A stretch of 64,000 bases of DNA, taken from positions 65,075,040 to 65,139,039 of the forward strand of contig OX578138.1 of NCBI GenBank assembly GCA_951213105.1, in the 5' to 3' direction. Under the pieces are notes generated by a model, which did not search any database, had not been told where the DNA came from, and was given only the letters and a program-made list of their open reading frames with translations. The position numbers and the translations under genes were made by a program. How positions within the stretch are numbered: position 1 is the stretch's first letter; the number at the start of each line of letters is the position of its first letter. Below, in pieces: positions 48,030-54,896 of this stretch. This stretch comes from Amaurobius ferox (lineage: Eukaryota > Arthropoda > Arachnida > Araneae > Amaurobiidae).

Positions 48030-51000
48030 GTTCTGTTTTTCAGAATCATACCAAAATCTAATCAGCACCAGGATAACCTACAAGTGACTTACTTACCAAA
48101 TGTTAAGAAATTTCACTGCATAGTTTTGTAACTGCACGGAAAATATTAACAGCTCATCAAAATTCCTAAAACCTTAATATTTCAAAAATGGTTTCCCTTA
48201 CAAGTAATGAGGTTGGTCTTATTCATTTTGTCATTAAACATTGCATATGAAACAAGCATTCAATTAATACTTTTCAGTATAATTAGTTGTATATTTATAT
48301 ATTTCAGATTTTAATCATTTTTGTGGGACATTTTGGGGGGAAAAAAATATATATATATATATATGTTTTATTTTTCGAATCATACCAAAATCTAATCAGT
48401 ACCAAAGTAACTCACAAATGACTCACCTACTAAATTTTGTAACATTTTGCCAATTAGTTTTTGAGTGGATACATACATTCCACATGTACACATTCATTCC
48501 ATGTCTACATACATTCCATGTGAAAAATGATTTTTTCGTGGAGTGCTTGACATAGATAGGTACATCAGGAATTCAAATTGTAATTTTTGACAGGATTCCA
48601 ATATTTTATATATTATCATGGGAAAGTAAGAAAAAGTAAGTATAATCAAATATAATTAAAGTGGTTACATGCCAACTTCAATAATGCTAAATCAAAGACA
48701 ACAAATAGTAGATTTAAGAAAGGTCATTTTAATAAAAACCATCCTTTATGATGTACAAAATTAAATTCACCATACCCTTCATCAGTACCTAGATAAAAAT
48801 TACTCTGCAAACCGGCTTATATAAGGACCAAATCGGCAGACAAAATTTGCATAAATTAACTATGGAATAATGATAATTAAACTGTATTATAAACATGATA
48901 ATTTAAGATTAAACAATTGCTACAAGTTCTGCATTGCTCAGCTTTTTTGGGTTTTAAATAAAATTATTTTTCTTTACAAAAATGAAACTGAAAAATTTTG
49001 GACAGACCCCTGGTATTTGCAAAGTTACTGAAATATAAATTATGAAAGATGCTGACAAACCAGTGACAGAGGAGCACACACTCTATCCTTAGTTCCTCCA
49101 ATATGTAAAATGTTCTGTTATGAAAAACTTTTAATGAATATTTAATGTAGTTTTATAAAATTATCTTAAGTTTTTGTTTTCTAACTTATCATAGGCAGTC
49201 AAATAAAAAAAAAGTGTTCAAATGACCAGATTTGGGCAATCAATTAGAAAAAAAGCTTTATAACAGTTAAAATTAATTTTTAAGGTACTAATTACATTAA
49301 CAACTGTGACCTTGATGAGTCTTTTATAAATATGCATATGATAGTTTAGTGTATGGGCTATATTCCTTAGTATTTTCTTAATAGACAGAGCAATTATTAG
49401 GTTTCATGCTTGAAATTATCTTACCAATTTGGGTATTTTATTATAAGAATAAAAATGTAATAATGCATTTTTCTGCAATTATATAAGTAAACACAATGTT
49501 CTTACACTGCTGTTTTCTTTTTCTTCATTTATACTGCAGGAAATCACACTATCGGCACTGTCCTCCATTGGCTCTTCTTTGATGTTCATGCTTTCAGTAG
49601 TGGTGATCTATAATGAAATAAAAAACATAATATTGAAATATGTAGAAATCACAATGTCATTATATATTATATAACAATTTTATAACAACAATGATGTTCT
49701 GACAAGTAAAAGCAAAAAACAGTTTTTAAAGTACCCTGTTTTATAATGTGTATGCAACTTAAATGTATAAAAAATGTATTTATTAAAATGCATGTAATTT
49801 AAATGTATGAAAGACAATGACATACCAAATTTGAATTTTCCAACTACTCAGGTTCTCCATTTATTCCCCAAAAATAAGTACATTTCTATGATGGTCTAAC
49901 ACGAGTTAGTCCAACAAGAAAGATCAATCATGCATAAAGCATTGATTATGAAACACTTTCCAACCTCAATGAAATTTTATATAAGCATCTTTGAAATGCG
50001 ATACATTCCTCGGTAATATTTTAAAAATTATCACAATACTACATTAATTTATTATATTTGAAAACTTCATCGAAGAAAATGAACTTCATTCAAATGACGG
50101 CATTGAAATATAAATTGCCTGGTTTAAACATCTCTAAAATGTGATACATTTCTCGGTAATATTTTTAAAATTATCATAATACTACAATAATTTATTATAT
50201 TTGAAAACTTCATCGAAAACAAATGAACTTTATTCAAATGACGTCACCGAAATATAAATCGCCTCTCTATAAAAGCAGCATTTCATTCATAAACATTTTT
50301 CCAATCGTTTCATTCATCACAATACTATAATAATTTATTTTATTTAAAAATTTGAAAAATTGTTTCCTACCATATTTATTTCAAAATGTGAAATCTCTCT
50401 TACATATAAATAATTCAACTCTTGGAAAGATATTTATTATAATTATATATCTCTTTTTTCTTTCTGAAGGATATAGTAAGAGTCACAATTTAATTGAATT
50501 TGTTTTTCTCCCTATATTAAATAATTTTTATTTAAAAAACTACTTAACATATTTTACTGAAATTTTTTTTATATATTTTATGGGATAATTTAAATATTTT
50601 CTAAAATTTTCGAAGCAATTTGTGAATTTTAAATTCGCTTAAAAAATGTTTGAAAAATTAGGTCCCATAGGGTTCAATGTATTTCATTTTTTCAACCCGG
50701 GTTCAATCCAAAACTAATTGGGTGATATTATTGATTTATATTCCCATAGGTCCCACAGACAGTCTGAAAAAACATGCTAAAATTTCACTTTGATAAAGTC
50801 ATTTTTACGGCAGTTATCGTGCTGACAGACAGACAGAATGAACAAATTCATAAACACTTTTCAACTATTTTATAAAGAGTTAATAATGTTCAAAATCCAA
50901 AGAATAAAAATATACCACAAATGACAATGGCATGTAAAATTTGGACTTTCTAGCTGCTCCAGTTTTGGAGTTATTCTCCAAATCATGTACATTTCCTATA

Positions 51001-54000
51001 GTGAGCTTAGAAAGGGCTAGCTCGATAAGGTTCAAAATCAAAGGATGCACCATAAAAGACAATGACATACCAAATTTCATATTACTGTGATGAGTGAAAC
51101 CTAATTAGTTAGGGCCTCAAAGATTTGAATCACACTGACAACCAAACACCAGATCAAGTTTAATAACAGGCTGTAAAAAAGAAATACTTTTCTTAGTCAA
51201 CATAGCATAAAAAGGTTGAATATGGTATCAACTGGTTTTAAAGGCAAAAAAAGAGCCTTATTCGTGAGAATAAATTAGGCAGAGCACCAGTACTAACAAG
51301 GACAAGAATGTGTCTATCTATTTAAGTACACAACAATGATGTTGTATACATGACAATAGTTGATGTTTTGACGACAAAATTTACAACCCATGCATTCCTC
51401 CACCATTGCTGATTAGTGATTTTTGTGAAAAAGCAAACAAACATTAAAATACAGGTGCTAAAATCCAGCTGTAAACACCCTTATTTGGTGATGATGCAAT
51501 GATGGACTAAATGATAAGAACAGCCTTCAGATACTGTTGTTTATCAGAGGTCAATAATCTAGTACAGTGGTTGATGGTAAATTACTTAAAAAAAAATAAA
51601 AAAATAATAATAATAAAAAGACTTGCCTTTTACTGGCTAGGCCACTGCCTGGTTTTAACCTTTTTTCTATACTGATTCATATTTAGCATGAAACTAGGTC
51701 ATAGATGGCGTTATCTGCAATGAGCACAATTCCAGACCTTTAGGCAGGTTCCATGAATATGAACATGGGAATTGCAGCTGAGTTCGATCTTTATGAAATT
51801 TGATGCCAGCTGTGTTGTAGAACAGAATTTATTGGTCTCCATAGGGGTTCACAAAATTGTGGCAGATAGAAAGTTTACTTGCTTCCATTATAAGTATTGC
51901 ATATGGCTATTTCATATCATATGGTTATTTCATTCAAGTGAGCACTAACAATCATAAAACTAGTTCATAGATGCTGTTATTTGCAATGAGAGTATGATTC
52001 TAGCTTTGGGAACAAATACCTTTTTTAGGCTGGTTCTGGGCAAAGGCGGATCCAGCGAGGGGTGTAGGGGGCGGAATCTGTGAATCTCGGAACTGTGTTT
52101 TAATTTAAGAATAGAATTTATGTAATTTTGATAATTTAGAAGCATTCAGAATTTAGTAATTGAAATTCAAATCACAAAAGAAATTGAAAATCAAATATCA
52201 GTGTTAAATTTTAAAGTAAAAAGTACCTGTTGGATTTCATATTTTCACTACCAATCAGGGAATCGCAGTACAGAAGCAATAAACACTTTTTTGTGATAAA
52301 TTTTAAAATATAACAAATTATAACTCATATTCGACTAATGATAATAACAAAATGATCATTTACTCAAAAATTAAATGTGGAATGTATTTCTTCCCTATTA
52401 AAATCATAGATTACATGATGTTAGGAAATATGACACCTGGTGCCTTTAATTTCCTATCAGATATTGTTTTTCTGCATCCAGTTTTAATTTACCTATTTAT
52501 TTGCATTATTATTTATTTATTATTTAATATGAGATAGGGAGACTTTCATCCATCAATTGAAAATTTCATTTCATATGTAATTTCAAATTTTTCTGTTTCA
52601 ATTTTGATCTATTTTTGGCTTTTTCATTTATTTTGACTTGGCCTGACCTGAATGAAAAATCTAGAACTAGACAGAAGTTTTTTTAAATTCAAGTGAAAAC
52701 TTCGAAATTTTACATTCGTTTAATATGGCAGCATAGGACAAATTTTGAATTAATCATGCATGAAAGGGGTTATTTATGACTCGAAATGATTATGAAACTT
52801 AACAGTTTCAATCATTGTAGTGCAAGATAGCTACGATACAAATTTTATGTTAATGACACCATTAGTACTTTCTTGGAGGGAGGTACATTGTCAAACTTTG
52901 TATCAAACAAAATATTTCTCAAACCCTTTAAAATGAAGGGTAACATGCTATAATTGTGTGTGATCATTTGGAAAAACGAAAGATTTTATAAATTTATTCT
53001 TGTAAAATTTGCAGAAAAAAAATAATCATAAGCTACATAAAAGTGAATTCTAGTACGAGAAAGTCGAGTTTAACCACACTCCAATTAATTTTAACCCCTT
53101 GCCTGTGGAGTATATTTCAGGAAAATGTATCAAAAATGGAATTTTTTTTTATGCTTCAGTTTTGTGCATTATAACATTTAAAAAGGTTAGAAAAATTTTA
53201 TTTTGTAAAAATATAAATTTTTATATGAAATAACTACTATATTTAATATTTTGACATACATGTGGAAATTAATGGATTATATTCATATTTTACTCAAAAT
53301 TGTTTAATTATAGCAAAATAAATCAAATAATCTTTTGAATTTCACAAATCATTTCACAGAATCATTTTTCAGAATTTTGCAAATCTTTTGTAGTATGATA
53401 TATACGAAAACATGGCACGTCATACAAGCCTACATCACACTCTTTACAGTAAACTCGGTTTATATCCCGTCTAATCAAGCTAGCTGATCCCGCCTACTTC
53501 CAAAAAAAATGTGGACAAGTATCGCCATTTATTGTAAAAACAGTGAATTATATTGTAAAGCATTTGATAAAGCAAAACGAACTCAATTCGGGATCAAAGG
53601 AATAGAAACACTGATTTTTCGCTTGCCCGAAGTCAGTTCGGGCATTCCAAGTTTGGCGCAAAGGGGTTACCCGAACTGGATTCGGGTGACACAGGCAAGG
53701 GGTTAATGCAATTTATCCCAGTCTATGATTTTACTTTATGTATAGTTATAGAAAAGAAAATAAAGGAACGTGTTCCCAGATTATTTTAATGTATTTAAAT
53801 TAAATGCATCATCTTATATTTTGTTATTGCTTACATTGTTTCATGGCAAATGTAGTTTCGATATATATAAGACAGAAATATGTAAAAATGACAGCCATTT
53901 TAAAATCCAGCTAACAGAGGTCAATATTATAATACTGACCTCTGTTGGCAGTACTGATTAAGTTTGTAAATTATTTTGAAATACCTGTTGTATACTGGAG

Positions 54001-54350
54001 TCCACATCACTTGATCTCTTATTAGACTTTTCGTGAGAATGGTCCATTGATAAATTTGGAAGCATTTTTTCAAATATGGAAGGAATAGCATTTGTTTTTA
54101 ATTTTGGAACACAGGGACCAGAAACTGTTTCAGAATCAATTAAAGAAAATCCATCCTCATGCAGTACATCACTCTCTTGAAAATGATTTTCACATACAAA
54201 CAATTTCTTATTTGAAGTAAAGACTTTATGTGGAATTTGCTTTATCCATGACTTTTTCATTTTTTTATTGGTTGGAAATGGAAAAACTGTAACATAAGGT
54301 GTTCCACGGTAGTTGCTATGGCAACCTGGGACACAACACTTCCTTGGCAT
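20072..54350 (-). CDS. THAP-domain protein gene, seven exons identified, 3' end unresolved
   Basis: Joined exons: 54350-53985, 49607-49506, 44301-44203, 42495-42385, 38169-38068, 29700-29632, 20163-20072. All six introns have GT-AG ends and lie in phase 0, with lengths of about 4.4, 5.2, 1.7, 4.2, 8.4 and 9.5 kb. The joined product is at least 313 residues. An N-terminal THAP zinc finger (about 1-93) is followed by an acidic, probably disordered tail with psi-K-x-E motifs (NIKEEP, IIKNE, AVKIE) and SUMO-interaction-like stretches (EIVDITE, ELLIECSDEE). THAP proteins bind DNA, often as chromatin or cell-cycle regulators; the acidic tail could act in transcription or SUMO recruitment (inference). 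Introns are full of transposons. No transposase domain follows, so it looks like a host gene and not a P element. Alternative splicing is possible because every internal cassette keeps frame. Confidence 0.75.
20164..21654. other. THAP intron 6, non-coding
   Basis: AT-rich, with no recognised gene or element before the repeats that start at 21655. Confidence 0.45.
21655..21975 (-). repeat. Dispersed repeat family A, copy 2 (inverted)
   Basis: The reverse complement of the repeat at 1-345: AACACTTTATAACATAGTTG, a TCTGTCTGTC run, and CCATGGGACCTAATTTTACA. Its end continues directly into the 251-base tandem array, which has captured its last 120 bases. Confidence 0.75.
21885..22888 (+). repeat. 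Four-copy 251-bp tandem array
   Basis: The word ACACCCATATTATATG occurs at 22031, 22282, 22533 and 22784, an exact 251-base period over four near-identical units. Each unit fuses the end of repeat family A (ACAAACATATTTTGAGCG) to a stretch ending GGCCTGGGTTTTCGACCC that resembles the 3' tail of the SINE family here (GGTCTGGGTCTC). Successive units carry stepwise substitutions (TTTCGAAAGG, TTTTGAAAGG, TTTTGGAAGG). That pattern suggests young, sequential amplification. No gene. Confidence 0.93.
22889..23507 (+). repeat. Duplicated block of a Helitron-like repeat, left of hAT insertion
   Basis: CATCTTGTGTCAAAATCGTG begins two tandem units near 22917 and 23069, each about 150 bases and ending ATGAGTTTAAATGATCA. 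The sequence up to TAGTATTGTGAT resembles the block at 25050-25160, which continues to a Helitron-type 3' end. The hAT element at 23508 splits this region. Confidence 0.6.
23508..24997. mobile_element. hAT element with 8-bp duplication ATTGTGAT
   Basis: The left end is CAGGCTTCGGGAAAT, and the right end is the complement of CAAGCTTCAAGAAATTAC. Perfect 8-base flanks, ATTGTGAT, lie at 23500-23507 and 24998-25005. It is 1490 bases with no recognisable transposase; the frames at 23522-23740 and 24530-24772 minus have no hAT motif. It is non-autonomous and inserted inside a Helitron-like repeat. Confidence 0.88.
25006..25377 (+). mobile_element. Helitron-like 3' portion with hairpin and CTAG end
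   Basis: The segment ends in a perfect hairpin, CCCAGCAATGCTGGG (25351-25365), followed nine bases later by CTAG (25374-25377) and then T. A short GC hairpin just before CTRR is the standard 3' end of Helitrons. Much of the segment recurs inverted at about 49915-50330. No Rep/helicase frame is present, so it is non-autonomous. Confidence 0.65.
25378..25770 (+). repeat. Repeat shared with 36110-37040
   Basis: GAGGATGGAGATGGATGGAAAAA, AATATTAACCTAA, and a later block with CCGGATTTTTCCAGAA and TTTTAGTC have counterparts in the same order at 36110-37040. No coding. Confidence 0.55.
25864..28670. mobile_element. 2.8-kb hAT element with 8-bp duplication GTTCCATG
   Basis: The termini CAGGGTAAGAAATTAG and CTAATTTCTTACCCTG are perfect 16-base inverted repeats. 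They are flanked by the 8-base direct repeat GTTCCATG at 25856-25863 and 28671-28678. The subterminal sequences also mirror each other (GGGGGCCATGCGC; GGGGGCCATTTGGCCCC). Inside I see no transposase, only short frames and a C10-11 run near 27214. So it is a large non-autonomous hAT, or one carrying foreign sequence. Confidence 0.95.
28679..29631. other. THAP intron 6, right part
   Basis: AT-rich intronic sequence. No element border or conserved frame was recognised. Confidence 0.45.
29632..29700 (-). CDS. THAP gene exon 6
   Basis: The acceptor is TTTATTTCAG|GAT, and the donor is GAAGAG|GTAATT. It has 69 bases, phase 0 to phase 0, and 23 residues rich in Glu and Asp (DYNEKELDEK..). There is no stop in the spliced frame. 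It is the shortest cassette and probably part of an unstructured acidic tail. Confidence 0.65.
29765..30395 (-). repeat. Block duplicated upstream of THAP exons 6 and 2
   Basis: The segment just upstream (gene sense) of exon 6 matches 49700-51185 upstream of exon 2: AACAAGTAAAAG.., ACATACCAAATTTGAA, TCTAGCTGCTCCAGTT, then GAATCACACTGACAA and AGGCTGTAAAAAA. Internally, the ACATACCAAATTTG..TTATTCCCC unit repeats at about 100-150 base spacing. It could be an old segmental duplication or an unclassified transposon. Confidence 0.6.
30396..34526. other. THAP intron 5, non-coding
   Basis: No gene found. A poly-G run of about 18 lies at 31397-31414. Short frames (32746-32949 minus, 33589-33871 plus) have no family motif. 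Confidence 0.45.
34527..37027. mobile_element. Candidate DNA element with CAGGGTT termini
   Basis: The left border CAGGGTTCATGCCCA and the right border, complement of CAGGGTTTGTGCGCA, form short imperfect inverted repeats. The six bases outside each end are identical (ACCTTT at 34521-34526 and 37028-37033). Eight-base duplications do not align, so hAT is not shown. No transposase frame. The borders may be two ends of different copies. Confidence 0.35.
36110..36600. repeat. Three-unit degenerate tandem repeat
   Basis: AGTCAATCTAATATGCAA occurs near 36153, 36283 and 36453, each followed by AGAAGATGG(A) and GGACTC..GGCGATT-like text. Spacing varies between about 130 and 170 bases. Related single-unit sequence lies at 25390-25560. 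Confidence 0.75.
37223..37785. repeat. Local short duplications
   Basis: GCTACAGCAAAATAGTCCTTC at 37223, GCTGCAGCAAAATAGTCCTTC at 37576 and a diverged GCTGCTGCAAAAGAG at 37752 are related units in non-coding intron. A hAT-type terminus-like CAGGGTAAGAAACCC follows at about 37793 without a partner. Confidence 0.5.
38068..38169 (-). CDS. THAP gene exon 5
   Basis: The acceptor is ATTAATTGCAG|GTG, and the donor is TCTGAG|GTATTT. It has 102 bases, phase 0 at both sides, and 34 residues. It contains EIVDITE, close to the VIDLT class of SUMO-interaction motif, and ELLIECSDEESSEESE, hydrophobic residues followed by an acidic/Ser run that could be phosphorylated by CK2 (family knowledge, not shown here). 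Confidence 0.72.
38640..39200 (+). repeat. CTTTCCC hairpin-bounded repeat, partial copy
   Basis: It begins with a hairpin-like CTTTCCCTACATAC..GTATAGGGAAAGTA and continues with GAATTCGAGTTTTTAATGG and GAAGTGATGTCTGTGTGT, matching the left part of the fuller copy at 47235-48625. A poly-G tract of about 25 bases interrupts it at 38711-38734. The right half is absent. Confidence 0.65.
39352..40466 (+). mobile_element. Nested non-autonomous Helitron-like elements
   Basis: Two similar 5' regions start near 39366 and 39720 (AATAATAAA..GG/AGATATTGGTCTGTTTGTG; TGAAAT.TG.T.CACAGGTACTTCAGG; GGGACGATGCA). Two 3' ends are visible: AAATCCTGGGCATTGCCGGC..TTTTCTAG at about 40241-40266 and AAATCCTGTGCATATTTTCTAG at about 40443-40464. 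GC hairpin plus CTAG is Helitron-like. No helicase frame is present. Confidence 0.6.
40610..40790. repeat. Head-to-head junction of CTTTCCC-family copies
   Basis: Reading plus, GTAGGGAAAGTCATATGCC..CCACATCAGA is the inverse of the family's internal block GATGTGGGCAGCACATGACTTTCCC. It is followed at once by CTCTACAATATACACAGTATATGCAAGGGGAAAGTAATG, which is a left terminus. The open frame 40574-40939 runs through this junction and is probably fortuitous. Confidence 0.5.
41129..41437 (-). mobile_element. Short Helitron-like element, minus strand
   Basis: On the minus strand it starts with CTATACATAATAAAGGAAGATG and GTCTGTATGTATATG, then CACAGGTACTTCAGGATC, as in the 39352-40466 copies. It ends TATATTTTCTAG followed by T. 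It is about 300 bases with no clear GC hairpin. Non-autonomous. Confidence 0.55.
42385..42495 (-). CDS. THAP gene exon 4
   Basis: The acceptor is TTTTTTACAG|AGT, and the donor is GATGAA|GTATTT. It has 111 bases, phase 0 at both sides, and 37 residues: SLESSETPCCSEPQ, a hydrophobic LSLMCLHE, and a run of acidic residues ending DDDDDADDE, encoded by a GAT trinucleotide tract that may vary in length between individuals. Confidence 0.7.
42548..42778. mobile_element. Palindromic TTAA MITE, 231 bp
   Basis: TTAA lies on both sides (42544-42547, 42779-42782). The two halves are inverted copies of about 105 bases: TAGAATGACAGAAGCGG..ATTTTGACCGCATAACTGC pairs with the complement of the right half, and the two meet near an AT-rich centre. 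TTAA duplication suggests mobilisation by a piggyBac-type transposase (inference). It lies only about 50 bases upstream (gene sense) of the exon 4 acceptor. Confidence 0.8.
44203..44301 (-). CDS. THAP gene exon 3 (copy of exon 2)
   Basis: The acceptor is TTATTTTAG|GTA, and the donor is AGCAGT|GTAAGA. It has 99 bases, phase 0 at both sides, and 33 residues. It aligns end to end with exon 2: T-D/T-x, IIKNE versus NIKEE, DSVISC identical, then KEENEDSS versus EEKENSS, with the same donor. IKNE is a psi-K-x-E SUMOylation-type motif. Confidence 0.75.
44480..46140 (+). repeat. Two tandem CTTTCCC hairpin-family units
   Basis: Each unit starts TGTGGGCAGCACATGACTTTCC and ends ATTCCAATACTTTCCC, with TATACATTACCATGTATTGC and AGGGAAAGTAAAAA, a terminal hairpin. 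Units span about 44480-45395 and 45396-46140. Inside, a minisatellite of roughly 150 bases (GGCCATTTCGTAAAAAAAGG..CTAATCAGCA..GAGTGGATAC) occurs three times in the first unit and twice in the second. Near the end both have CACACAGACGTCACGCTAAA. Class is unknown to me. Confidence 0.8.
46324..46592 (-). mobile_element. tRNA-headed SINE, near full length
   Basis: On the minus strand, GGTTCAGTGATTAAGGCGAG (box A-like) and CGAGTTCGATCCTC (box B) form the head. The body then follows the 58732 SINE through GAGGAGTATGGGCACGTTA, GTTCCGATCTGAATTGGGTG and GACCGTCCAAACAGTTAGC to GGTCGGATGGTCTGGG. It interrupts, or abuts the 5' truncation of, the third CTTTCCC unit. A target duplication was not resolved. 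Confidence 0.82.
46593..46950 (+). repeat. CTTTCCC-family unit, 5' truncated
   Basis: This is the third copy of the right-hand part of the unit: ACCAAATTTTATGAAATTTAG, CTAATCAGCACCAGGGTCAT, CACACAGACGTCATGCTAAA, ending with the same terminal hairpin and AGGGAAAGTAAAAA. Confidence 0.8.
47235..48630 (+). repeat. CTTTCCC-family element, fullest copy
   Basis: The left end ATAGTATAATGTATAGGGAAAGTAC matches the left end at 38640. Then come GAGGTGATGTCTGTATG and the GATGTGGGCAGTATATGACT block at about 47662. Two degenerate internal minisatellite units (poly-A 47991-48027 in the first) lead to GACAGGATTCCAATATTTTA..ATGGGAAAGTA. About 1.4 kb, diverged and AT-inflated compared with 44480-46140, so older. 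No coding frame. Confidence 0.7.
49506..49607 (-). CDS. THAP gene exon 2
   Basis: The acceptor is TTTCATTATAG|ATC, and the donor is AGCAGT|GTAAGA. It has 102 bases, phase 0 at both sides, and 34 residues. It contains NIKEEPMED, a psi-K-x-E SUMOylation-type motif with a following acidic stretch, and DSVISC shared with exon 3. Confidence 0.75.
49915..50330 (-). repeat. Inverted copy of the Helitron-like block at 25006-25300
   Basis: AAGATCAATCATGCATAAAGCATTGATTATG and GAAACACTTTCCAAC are the reverse complement of 25225-25262. TTCAAATGACGGCATTGAAAT and a second TTCAAATGACGTCACCGAAAT show an internal duplication of about 130 bases. It interrupts the block shared between 29765-30395 and 49700-51185. 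Confidence 0.6.
50560..50884 (+). repeat. Dispersed repeat family A, copy 3
   Basis: Nearly the same as 1-345, from ATATATTTTATGG through AGGTCCCATAGGGTTCAATG, ACGGCAGTTATCGTGCTGAC and a shortened (GACA)n to TTATAAAGAGTTAA. It abuts the Helitron-like block, giving a nested insertion between halves of an older repeat. Confidence 0.8.
51186..53090. other. THAP intron 1, non-coding
   Basis: No gene. CATAGATGGCGTTATCTGCAATGAG near 51702 is repeated in diverged form near 51968 (CATAGATGCTGTTATTTGCAATGAG). CAAAGGCGGATCCAGCGAGG near 52039 resembles a lone hAT terminus, with no partner found. Confidence 0.45.
53095..53702. mobile_element. TTAA MITE with CCCCTTGCCTGTG ends
   Basis: The termini CCCCTTGCCTGTG and CACAGGCAAGGGG are inverted, and each is flanked by TTAA (53091-53094, 53703-53706). 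The 608-base interior has no transposase. The 65-codon frame at 53509-53706 lies inside it and is not a gene. TTAA suggests a piggyBac-type origin. Confidence 0.88.
53985..54350 (-). CDS. THAP gene exon 1: THAP zinc-finger domain
   Basis: It encodes Met1 to Gln122 and ends at CAACAG|GTATTT in phase 0. The THAP signature is complete. C2CH ligands are Cys5, Cys10, Cys53 and His56. Conserved Pro26 and Trp35 sit in FPFPTNKK and KSWIKQIPHK, Phe57 follows the last ligand, and the closing AIPSIF (88-93) corresponds to the AVPTIF box. Length near 90 residues is normal. THAP fingers bind DNA in a zinc-dependent way. Residues 94-122 are polar (SNKRSSDVDSSIQQ). No HCF-1 binding tetrapeptide (D/E-H-x-Y) is seen. 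If the intron is retained, the frame stops after eight more codons. Confidence 0.93.
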
Positions 54351-54896
54351 ACTACTTCAATTAACAAGATAAATATCCTAAAAAGATGTACAGAAAATAT
54401 TACCAGTTAAATCAGGCTGTTTATTTTTATCTGAAAATCTGTATTTGATAATAAGCCTATATTTGCTGAAACAAAACACTACATACAATGTTCTTTTGTA
54501 TAGGCTTCTAGATTCAGATTAAGTTCAACAGTTGAGGAATGACAGAATTGTATTTCTGATTTGACTGAGGCAGGCATTGCATGTTATTGTCTATCTTCTA
54601 TAACTAATGAAGATATTCAGATGCATGCTTCTGGGTACTCTATAATACAAACAATTCTAACATTAATAAAACATATTATCTTTATTGGGAATAAATTACG
54701 GATTATCACAGGTAAGGAAAATTTGAGCAACATATGTAAGCAGAAATAAAATAAAAAAAGCAGCATACATCTGTTTCGAGGATATATATGTTGGATCCCT
54801 TTTATCAGCATTAGAGAACTAACAAATCCAAAGTCTAAAGGATAAATTCGGCACAAATAGAAGAAACAGAGGGGTATATATACCCAGGCCATGGAT
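54351..54896. other. Upstream of the THAP start
   Basis: This should hold the 5' untranslated region and promoter. An acceptor-like CTTTTTAG|GATATT lies 33 bases upstream of the ATG (gene sense), so a non-coding first exon further right is possible. No TATA box or CpG-rich core is convincing. Confidence 0.35.

Noticed and set aside
53509..53706. 65-codon plus-strand frame
   Set aside because: Lies wholly inside the TTAA MITE and ends at its terminus.
53958..54350. THAP domain as part of a P-element transposase
   Set aside because: No RNase H-like transposase core follows; instead small phase-0 exons with acidic content continue the frame.
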